This document shows positions 1-4,546 of a stretch of DNA of 5,523 nucleotides, in pieces (within the stretch, counting starts at the first letter, position 1; the number at the start of each line of letters is the position of its first letter). This stretch comes from an uncultured Eubacteriales bacterium (GTDB lineage: Bacteria; Bacillota_A; Clostridia; Christensenellales; Aristaeellaceae). The notes under the pieces were generated by a model. It was not told where the DNA came from. It searched no databases and saw nothing but the letters and a program-made list of their open reading frames with translations. The stretch lies in contig CACYNZ010000257.1 in NCBI GenBank assembly GCA_902775835.1, positions 1 through 5,523 on the forward strand, written 5' to 3'. Made by a program: the position numbers and the translations under genes.

Positions 1-198
1 ATGGTCGCAGGAGATGCTCAGACGATGCTTTTTCTCCGGGTCCGTAATCCGGAGTATGGTATACAGCTGCTGATTGCCCGCCGTCGGCGCCTGAACCGCT
101 GCTTCCAGGATCGTTCCCACATCACCCTCCGGAATTTTCTGCCCTGTAAAGGCCCGGACCGACTTCCGCCCGAACAGGGAGTCAAGGATCTTCGGCAT
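1..198 (-). CDS. Nitroreductase-family FMN oxidoreductase, N-terminal part (runs off left edge)
   Basis: Only the first 66 codons are present. The family are FMN flavoproteins that use NAD(P)H to reduce nitroaromatics, quinones or flavins in the cytoplasm. Visible signatures are the N-terminal RKSVR segment (residues 11-15), whose basic residues contact the FMN phosphate in this family, and APTAGNQQ (37-44), matching the usual APSxxNxQP FMN-binding stretch. The last visible residues, SISCDH, resemble the CDHQPF region of clostridial NADPH-dependent members. There is an ATG at 204 and another at 198. I chose 198 because GAGGAGG abuts the first ATG directly but lies 6 nt from the second. It is the third gene of a minus-strand operon, 11 nt after the lipase stop, so its translation is probably coupled to the lipase. 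The natural substrate cannot be inferred. Family assignment is secure, subfamily is not. Confidence 0.88.
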   Translation of the reverse strand, partial: MPKILDSLFGRKSVRAFTGQKIPEGDVGTILEAAVQAPTAGNQQLYTILRITDPEKKHRLSISCDH

Positions 199-204
199 GT
201 TCAT

Positions 205-211
205 CCTCCTC
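205..211 (-). promoter_or_regulatory. Ribosome binding site of the nitroreductase gene
   Basis: GAGGAGG on the minus strand, ending 6 nt before the ATG at 198 and 0 nt before the ATG at 204. The spacing decides for 198. Its first bases overlap the TGA stop of the lipase gene (210-212), so ribosomes finishing the lipase are placed at the next start. Confidence 0.75.
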
Positions 212-1277
212 ACTCAAGACCGCGTATCATGTCCAGCAGGTCCGTGTACAGTTCGCGCACATCCCTGCGGTGCATCAGGCCGCCCTGCAGGGACATGTGA
301 TCCCCGTGATAGACCGGAAACACATTCCATACGCCTTTCTGGATATGTTCCCTGTCCAGCGGCCGGCTCGGAGCGCCCATGGGTGCTTTCGCGGAAAGCG
401 TGTTCACAAGCCCGTCATTCTCTCGCCACTCCTCCCCGATGGTCACGCCGCCCCGGGTCCTGCCGGAATAGGCGCCCATCTGCGCGGCCCGGTACACATA
501 CAGGGGTTCCATGAACCGGGTTTCCGGCTTCCAGGTTCCGTCATTTCTGTGCACGGTGGCACTGCAGGGAATGGAGAAATAATAGACGTCCTCCCGGGTC
601 CGGATCCGCGCATTGAGCTCCAGCGCCCGGTCCACATGCATGTCAAAGGCCGCGCTGTCCTCCGGGTGCATGTCCGCAGGCCGGCGCATGCGCCCCCTGG
701 ACATCAGGCGGACGGTATACCGGCTCCACCAGGGCGCCCTGACGGCGGACGGATCAAAGTCCGGGTCCTGAAACATGTCATAGGCTGTGGTGCCGTTGCT
801 CGGAGCTGCCAGGGTCACCAGCGCATGAACGCATGATTTCCCGCCCTCAAAGAGCGGAGACGTGCTTCCGGCATTCCGCTCCCGCTCGTCCCCGTACGCC
901 ATAAGATCCGCAAACAGACGCGCGGTAATCCCGCCGAAGGAATGTCCCAGCAGCACAAGCCGCGTGTCCTGATCCCAGGCAGGCATCAGCGGGCAGAGCG
1001 AAAAATCCCTGCCCATCTGACTGTGGCCATAGGTTTCACTGTGCTTTTTCCCGTAATCCACCTGTTTCCCGGCCAGCTGCGCATACAGCTCGCAGGCCCG
1101 GTCCCACGCGCTGCCCGCAGGCGCCACGGAGGCCGCATAGCACTCAAACCCCTTTTCATGCAGATATGTCATGAGATCCCCGCCGCGCATGCCCCAGTAC
1201 GGCATGCGCCGGTACGCCTCATCATAACTGCCCCATCCGGAAAGTCCGTGCACAAATATGAAAACCAGTCTGCCCAT
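210..1277 (-). CDS. Family I.5-type zinc lipase / alpha-beta hydrolase, no signal peptide
   Basis: A 355-residue serine hydrolase resembling the Geobacillus L1/BTL2 and staphylococcal triacylglycerol lipases (family I.5). The shared blocks are HGLSGWG (10-16), YWGMRGGD (27-34), WDRACELYAQL (58-68), SPLFEGG (140-146), ENDGLVNT (286-293) and KGVWN (314-318). The likely triad is Ser113 in GHSFGG, Asp288 in ENDG and His327 in GDH. The four zinc ligands of the family also appear conserved: Asp59, His79, His85 and Asp212. The segment after the catalytic His (MSLQGGLM) lacks the Glu and Asp-Pro that bind calcium in the thermophilic enzymes, judged from memory of those sequences. Family members are normally secreted pre- or prepro-proteins. 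This one starts directly at the first core beta strand (MGRLVFIFVHG), with no signal peptide, so it should be cytoplasmic. The natural ester is unknown. AGGGGA precedes the ATG. It starts 20 nt after the phosphatase stop, as the second gene of the operon. Confidence 0.88.
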   Translation of the reverse strand: MGRLVFIFVHGLSGWGSYDEAYRRMPYWGMRGGDLMTYLHEKGFECYAASVAPAGSAWDRACELYAQLAGKQVDYGKKHSETYGHSQMGRDFSLCPLMPAWDQDTRLVLLGHSFGGITARLFADLMAYGDERERNAGSTSPLFEGGKSCVHALVTLAAPSNGTTAYDMFQDPDFDPSAVRAPWWSRYTVRLMSRGRMRRPADMHPEDSAAFDMHVDRALELNARIRTREDVYYFSIPCSATVHRNDGTWKPETRFMEPLYVYRAAQMGAYSGRTRGGVTIGEEWRENDGLVNTLSAKAPMGAPSRPLDREHIQKGVWNVFPVYHGDHMSLQGGLMHRRDVRELYTDLLDMIRGLE

Positions 1278-1297
1278 GCTGTCCCCTATTTTCCCTG

Positions 1298-1987
1298 TCA
1301 GTCCGATTCCTGCTGAAACTTCAGTCCGCTGGAAATGTTCCGGATATGCGCCGCATCATTGAACAGCTCAATCCTTGGATGCACATATTCCCCGGGGCAT
1401 ACAGGAAACTCCAGAATGATTATGGATGTGAAATCATAGGGAAGCACCGTGCACACATACGGGAACGGCAGCGCCAGCAGATGCGCGAGCACGCAGGCTC
1501 CGGAACCCCCATGACTGAACACCGCAATGGTTTTCTGCGCCTCCGCTTCGCACAGAAACCTCGTGCCCTCATGCCGGTACTTATGCTCCAGGAGAAAGTC
1601 ATCAAACCTGGCGCTGACAGAGTCATAAAACTCGGTCGCCGCATTCCCCGCATAATAGGGATGGCTCCTCCAGTCCCTCGAATAGAAATCAAAATCCTCA
1701 CGGGAAATCATCCAGTCGCTCAGCGTCCATGGATGCCCGTGCTCCGGTATGCCTTCCCCGCCCCAGGAAATCTCATGCATGAAGGGAAGCACCGTCACAG
1801 GCAGCCCCAGGCGCCGGGCGGTAAACGACGCCGTTTCCCTCGCCCGTCCCATGGGCGAGGCATAGATTTCCGTGATTCCTTCCCGCTCAAGCCGCTCCGC
1901 GGCCGCTTCCGCCTGAAGCCTGCCCGTCTCCGTGAGACAGTCATGTGTGTAGTCCGGTTCCCCATGACGAACAAATACAATCCGCAT
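1298..1987 (-). CDS. Histidine phosphatase family protein (phosphoglycerate mutase-like)
   Basis: A 229-residue member of the branch-1 histidine phosphatase superfamily, cytoplasmic. These enzymes remove phosphate through a phospho-histidine intermediate. The core is complete: RHG at 7-9 with nucleophile His8, SPMGRARETA at 44-53 with phosphate-binding Arg48, Glu72 in HEIS as the likely proton donor, and SHGG at 158-161 with the second catalytic His159. The length fits single-domain phosphatases of the CobC/GpmB/PhoE type. A middle insertion rich in Trp, Tyr and His (about residues 75-115) probably shapes the substrate pocket and points to a small-molecule phosphatase, not a glycolytic mutase, but the substrate cannot be told. 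AAGGAG lies 7 nt before the ATG. It is the first gene of the operon that continues into the lipase and nitroreductase. Confidence 0.88.
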   Translation of the reverse strand: MRIVFVRHGEPDYTHDCLTETGRLQAEAAAERLEREGITEIYASPMGRARETASFTARRLGLPVTVLPFMHEISWGGEGIPEHGHPWTLSDWMISREDFDFYSRDWRSHPYYAGNAATEFYDSVSARFDDFLLEHKYRHEGTRFLCEAEAQKTIAVFSHGGSGACVLAHLLALPFPYVCTVLPYDFTSIIILEFPVCPGEYVHPRIELFNDAAHIRNISSGLKFQQESD

Positions 1988-2136
1988 GTTTTTTCTCCTT
2001 TTCGTGGCCTGTCAGATGTCGTCCGCTGTATCCATAAAGCCTTCGCCATTTTCCATTCACGGGAAGACATATTCTTTCCCGCTTTCCTCTTTCCTGCATC
2101 CCCAAGTCCGGTCAATGAAGCACAGTCAGCGGCGCG
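1988..2136 (-). other. Upstream region of the phosphatase-lipase-nitroreductase operon
   Basis: About 150 bp lie between the terminator of the fructokinase operon and the phosphatase ATG. Because the preceding operon is terminated, a promoter is expected here. I see only weak candidates: TTGACC at 2110-2115 (minus) with no good -10 box at normal spacing, and TGGAAA (2050-2055) 17 nt from GATACA (2027-2032). Neither is convincing. No operator-like palindrome and no credible small gene were found. The only clear element is the AAGGAG ribosome site next to the phosphatase start. Confidence 0.35.
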
Positions 2137-2178
2137 CAAAGAAAAATCACCCTGCCCGGGCAGAGTGACTTTTCTTTG
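2137..2178 (-). terminator. Intrinsic terminator of the regulator-fructokinase operon, probably bidirectional
   Basis: A 42-nt near-palindrome centred at 2157/2158, with arms of 21 nt and only two mismatches. The core is CTGCCCGGGCAG (2152-2163), flanked by CAC/GTG and by GAAAA/TTTTC. On the minus strand the hairpin ends in TTTTTCTTT, and on the plus strand in TTTTCTTT, so it can stop transcription from both sides. It begins 43 nt after the fructokinase stop codon and separates that operon from the phosphatase operon. Confidence 0.88.
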
Positions 2179-2221
2179 TCTTGAATATGCTCTTTTGGCG
2201 TCTTTCAGGAACCATTCCGCG

Positions 2222-3175
2222 TCAGCCCATGCGTGCCAGAACTTCCTCTTTCGCCGGCACACTGTTGATCCCGCCGTGCTTCTGGGTGGACAGGCTCGCC
2301 GCCGTGCAGGCAAAGGTGACAATCTGCCGCAGTTCCTCCTCCGTAAGCTCCGAAGGCTTCTTGCCGCAGCGGAGGAACTGGCTCATGGCACTTCCGCCGA
2401 AAATGTCGCCGGCGCCCGTGGTATCCACTACATGAATGCCGGAAGGACTGTTCACAAGCACATGCTGCTCTCTCGTGACCGCATAGCAGCCTTTGGGACC
2501 CAGTGTCACATAGACCAGGGAAACCCCATACTCATTCAGCAGCCGCTCTGCGCCTTTTTCCGGGTCCAGATTCCAGAGGAACTCAATCTCCTCATCACTG
2601 ATTTTCACAATGTCCGCCTGCTTCAGGCTCCATTCCATGGCAGCGCGGGCATCCTCTTCCGTTTTCCACAGCGGTTTGCGCAGATTCGGATCCAGGCTGA
2701 CGAGCTTTCCAAGTTCCTTTGCCATGCCCACCGCCATGCGCGTAGCGGACGCGGCAGGTTCATTGGTCAGGGACAGCGTGCCAAAATGCACAACCTTTGC
2801 TTCGCGGATCAGCTCCTGATTCACTTCCTCCGGCTTCAGGCAGGTGTCAGCCCCCGGCTTGCGTGAAAAACTGAAGTCACGGTTTCCGCTCTCATCCAGG
2901 GAGACAAACGCCAGCGTCGTAAACTGATCCGGGTCCACCACAATACCCTGGGTCCCTATACCCGCATCCCGGAGCGTGCCCAGCAGCAGACGTCCGAACA
3001 TGTCATCCCCCACCTTGCCGATCATGGCAGTGGAACACCCGTACTGGTTCAGAGCTGCCAGGAAATTGCCCGGAGCGCCGCCGGGATTCGCTGAAAGCAC
3101 CGGATAATGGGATTCATTGACAGACTGAGGCGCGAAGTCGATCAGGAGTTCTCCCAGAGCTACAACATCCAACAT
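2222..3175 (-). CDS. Fructokinase, PfkB/ribokinase family
   Basis: A 317-residue cytoplasmic sugar kinase, most like bacterial fructokinases (ATP + D-fructose to fructose 6-phosphate). Family signatures are complete: GELLIDF at 8-14 with sugar-binding Asp13, PGGAPGNFLAAL (31-42, PfkB signature 1), DPNLRKPLW (162-170, typical of fructokinases), TLGPKGC (224-230) and DTTGAGDIFGG (251-261, signature 2), with catalytic base Asp257 and the GAGD anion hole. The length is normal for the family. The start is 3 nt after the repressor stop, and its GAGGAG ribosome site lies in the repressor's last codons, 8 nt from the ATG, so the two are translationally coupled. Its position behind a LacI-type regulator suggests induction by a fructose-yielding sugar such as sucrose. 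Related PfkB kinases for other ketoses or gluconate derivatives cannot be excluded from sequence alone. Confidence 0.9.
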   Translation of the reverse strand: MLDVVALGELLIDFAPQSVNESHYPVLSANPGGAPGNFLAALNQYGCSTAMIGKVGDDMFGRLLLGTLRDAGIGTQGIVVDPDQFTTLAFVSLDESGNRDFSFSRKPGADTCLKPEEVNQELIREAKVVHFGTLSLTNEPAASATRMAVGMAKELGKLVSLDPNLRKPLWKTEEDARAAMEWSLKQADIVKISDEEIEFLWNLDPEKGAERLLNEYGVSLVYVTLGPKGCYAVTREQHVLVNSPSGIHVVDTTGAGDIFGGSAMSQFLRCGKKPSELTEEELRQIVTFACTAASLSTQKHGGINSVPAKEEVLARMG

Positions 3176-3178
3176 GAT

Positions 3179-4180
3179 TTATTCTCCTCTCTCTTCCAGA
3201 GTCGTTCCGCCGTACACATACTTCACCGGCAGGCAGATCAGCGAGGGCAGCGTGGACATATGCCGGCTCAGCACTGTACTCACGCAGGTCTCCGCAATCT
3301 CCTCCACAGGCTGCGCTATGGAAGACACCACATAGTTCTGTTCACCGAACATGCGGATGCCGTCAAAGCCGATCACCTGTACATCCTCCGGCACACGCAC
3401 GCCCATTTCCCGCAGCATGCGCATCACCTGCCAGGCAAGGGTGTCCGTACCCACAAACAGGCCATCCAGATCAAACTTTCCGTCCTGCATATGCTTCTCC
3501 AGGAATTCCCGGAATCTTGAAATAGGCATTCCGTCATCCAGTGCCATGATTTCAAAGGATACGCCCAGCTCCACACAGGCGCTTACAAAGCCGTCCTTCC
3601 GCTTGCTGGGTTCATTGGTGAGCGTGGAGCCGATGCGCAGAAACGCCAGATGCCGGCATCCGAGCTCCGCCAGTTTCTGGGCCGCAATATATCCGCCGCC
3701 GAAATTATCCGCGGCCACACACGGCACGGAAGCGGAAAAAAAGCGGTCAATGGTCACAAAAGGAATGCCTTCAGGGATCTTCAGGTTTGGATTATACGTC
3801 AGCGCAATGATTCCGTCCACACGGTTCTGGGCCGCCATCTGGATGAAATCGGATTCCTGATCCCGGTCGTACTCCGTAAAGCAGAGCATCATCCGGCAGC
3901 CGCGCTTTTCCAGCGCAATATTGATATGGTGCACCAGAAGTGCAAAGAACGGATTGATCGTATTGGGAATGATCAGGGCAATAATGCCCGTGCCGCCCGG
4001 ATGCCCCTGCTTCCCGCCGCTTTTGTATTCATACCCCAGCTTTTCAATGGCCTGCTGTACCCTCTCACGGAATTCCTGCCCTACGCTCTGGCCGTTCAGT
4101 ACCCGGGACACCGTGCCCAGGGCAACACCGGCTTCCCGGGCCACGTCAACCATCGTAGGCGGTCTGTTATTCTTCGGCAA
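3179..4180 (-). CDS. LacI-family transcriptional repressor (TTG start)
   Basis: A regulator of 333 residues from the TTG at 4180. Residues 10-30 form the LacI helix-turn-helix (MVDVAREAGVALGTVSRVLNG), with TVSRVLN as recognition helix. A periplasmic-binding-protein-like sensor domain follows from about residue 66 (IIALIIPNTINPFF), with TIDR at 143-146, GTD at 244-246, the C-terminal block VPEDVQVIGFDG (263-274) and SSIAQPVEEIAE (286-297). The frame is open up to an ATG at 4231 (350 residues), but that ATG lies inside the spacer of a strong promoter and has no ribosome site. The TTG has GGTGA 7 nt upstream and gives a normal N-terminus. The linker that should form the hinge helix (residues 51-65, KSGGKQGHPGG) is rich in Gly and Pro and lacks the usual NAxAxxL motif. 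It is co-transcribed with the fructokinase, 3 nt apart. Operator copies upstream suggest autoregulation. The effector is unknown, probably a sugar or sugar phosphate. Confidence 0.87.
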   Translation of the reverse strand: MPKNNRPPTMVDVAREAGVALGTVSRVLNGQSVGQEFRERVQQAIEKLGYEYKSGGKQGHPGGTGIIALIIPNTINPFFALLVHHINIALEKRGCRMMLCFTEYDRDQESDFIQMAAQNRVDGIIALTYNPNLKIPEGIPFVTIDRFFSASVPCVAADNFGGGYIAAQKLAELGCRHLAFLRIGSTLTNEPSKRKDGFVSACVELGVSFEIMALDDGMPISRFREFLEKHMQDGKFDLDGLFVGTDTLAWQVMRMLREMGVRVPEDVQVIGFDGIRMFGEQNYVVSSIAQPVEEIAETCVSTVLSRHMSTLPSLICLPVKYVYGGTTLEERGE

Positions 4181-4187
4181 AACCGCT

Positions 4188-4194
4188 TCACCCC
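4188..4194 (-). promoter_or_regulatory. Ribosome binding site supporting the TTG start of the repressor
   Basis: GGGGTGA on the minus strand, whose GGTGA matches the AAGGAGGTGA consensus. It ends 7 nt before the TTG at 4180. No comparable site precedes the ATG at 4231, where the upstream bases are GACTCAATTGC, nor the later in-frame ATG at 4153. Confidence 0.6.
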
Positions 4195-4215
4195 GCTGCA
4201 CATTTTCGTGAAATG

Positions 4216-4244
4216 AATATATCGCATTCATGCAATTGAGTCAA
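4216..4244 (-). promoter_or_regulatory. Sigma-A-type promoter of the repressor-fructokinase operon
   Basis: On the minus strand, -35 TTGACT (4244-4239), a 17-nt spacer and -10 TATATT (4221-4216). Both boxes are one base from consensus. The expected start is an A at about 4209, giving a leader of about 29 nt before the TTG start. The -35 box overlaps the imperfect operator at 4241-4252, which fits repression by occlusion. Confidence 0.82.
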
Positions 4245-4252
4245 GCGTTTCA
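4241..4252. promoter_or_regulatory. Imperfect LacI-type operator overlapping the repressor promoter
   Basis: TCAAGCGTTTCA has the CG centre and one intact half site (CGTTTCA) of the perfect operator at 4377-4388, matching it at 10 of 12 positions. It covers four bases of the -35 box of the repressor operon and continues upstream. This is the expected place for negative autoregulation. Assignment to this repressor is inferred from position and symmetry. Confidence 0.6.
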
Positions 4253-4308
4253 CGCATATTTTCAAATCTGTCCTTCGTAAATCCATTTGTATACCGTCAT
4301 AGGCTGAA

Positions 4309-4324
4309 ATGCGCACGCTTCTTT
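4309..4324 (+). repeat. Left copy of a dispersed 16-nt inverted repeat
   Basis: ATGCGCACGCTTCTTT on the plus strand matches the minus strand of 4513-4528 at 14 of 16 positions. The only differences are the central CA versus TG. Centres are 204 bp apart. It could be a paired binding site for a regulator or a chance match. No function is shown. Confidence 0.4.
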
Positions 4325-4376
4325 TTTTGTTGATCTGCCACGCTTTTTGCAGTTTTCCAGGTCTGTGCCGCGAGCT

Positions 4377-4388
4377 TGAAACGTTTCA
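4377..4388. promoter_or_regulatory. Perfect palindromic LacI-family operator
   Basis: TGAAACGTTTCA, a perfect 12-bp palindrome with the central CG typical of LacI/GalR-family operators. It does not fit the 14-bp CcpA cre pattern, where the arms sit one base further out (TGAAAGCG-type). It lies about 170 bp upstream of the predicted repressor start and about 125 bp upstream of the amidohydrolase start, so it is a distal site for both promoters. Its centre is 136 bp from that of the imperfect operator at 4241-4252, close to 13 helical turns. Confidence 0.75.
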
Positions 4389-4477
4389 TACATTTATGTC
4401 TGTCATCATGAAACAATACGGGACATGGCCGGATGCTCAGCCTTCTGCAAAACGCACCTTTCCATCTGTGTCCTGCC

Positions 4478-4506
4478 TTGTCCTTCCCGCCTTCCCTCCG
4501 TATAAT
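4478..4506 (+). promoter_or_regulatory. Sigma-A-type promoter of the amidohydrolase gene
   Basis: -35 TTGTCC (4478-4483), a 17-nt spacer and a perfect -10 TATAAT (4501-4506). The expected start is an A at about 4513, giving a leader of about 34 nt that includes the GGAAAGGAGA ribosome site at 4531-4540. Confidence 0.82.
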
Positions 4507-4507
4507 A

Positions 4508-4523
4508 TGCGCAAAGAAGCGCA
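4508..4523. repeat. Palindrome TGCGC-N6-GCGCA across the amidohydrolase start site
   Basis: Perfect 5-bp arms (4508-4512 and 4519-4523) around a 6-bp centre, beginning 2 bp after the -10 box. The left arm should not be transcribed if the start is at 4513, so an operator is more likely than an RNA hairpin. Its right half overlaps the 4513-4528 repeat copy. Confidence 0.45.
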
Positions 4524-4528
4524 CGCAT
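4513..4528 (-). repeat. Right copy of the dispersed 16-nt inverted repeat
   Basis: Read on the minus strand, this is ATGCGTGCGCTTCTTT, 14 of 16 identical to 4309-4324. It starts at the predicted transcription start of the amidohydrolase and lies in the 5' leader, just before the ribosome site. Confidence 0.4.
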
Positions 4529-4546
4529 CCGGAAAGGAGACTGCCC

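Larger units (their letters stand above)
4232..4546. other. Divergent intergenic control region between repressor operon and amidohydrolase
   Basis: 315 bp without a credible gene. Reading left to right, it contains the repressor -35 box and imperfect operator, an AT-rich stretch with T runs at 4322-4328, 4344-4348 and 4353-4356, the perfect operator at 4377-4388, a lone TGAAAC half site at 4409-4414, and the amidohydrolase promoter, start-site palindrome and ribosome site. A 16-nt inverted repeat pair (4309-4324 and 4513-4528) spans most of it. Short open frames here on both strands show no family features and no ribosome sites. Confidence 0.7.

Noticed and set aside
2180..2221. Regulatory element between the fructokinase stop and the terminator
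   Set aside because: Only ordinary 3' untranslated sequence, with no repeat or motif recognised.
1795..2322. 175-codon minus-strand frame bridging the fructokinase end and phosphatase start
   Set aside because: It overlaps both genes in another frame and crosses the terminator hairpin. The composition is rich in Arg and Lys, without domain signs.
1346..2866. 506-codon open frame on the plus strand, antisense to the phosphatase and fructokinase
   Set aside because: It runs through two clearly recognised minus-strand genes and the terminator, has no family motifs and no convincing ribosome site. It is a by-product of GC-rich codon use opposite real genes.
4276..4300. TATACA-like -10 on the minus strand as a second repressor promoter
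   Set aside because: No acceptable -35 box at 16-18 nt. The TTGACT-17-TATATT promoter further on is far better.
4301..4330. Possible intrinsic terminator ending in the T run at 4322-4328
   Set aside because: The bases before the T run do not form a stable stem, and no plus-strand gene lies upstream that would need it.
4377..4388. CcpA cre site
   Set aside because: The CG-centred arms are one base too short for the cre pattern, while the 12-bp palindrome fits a local LacI-type operator exactly. Cross-binding is not excluded.
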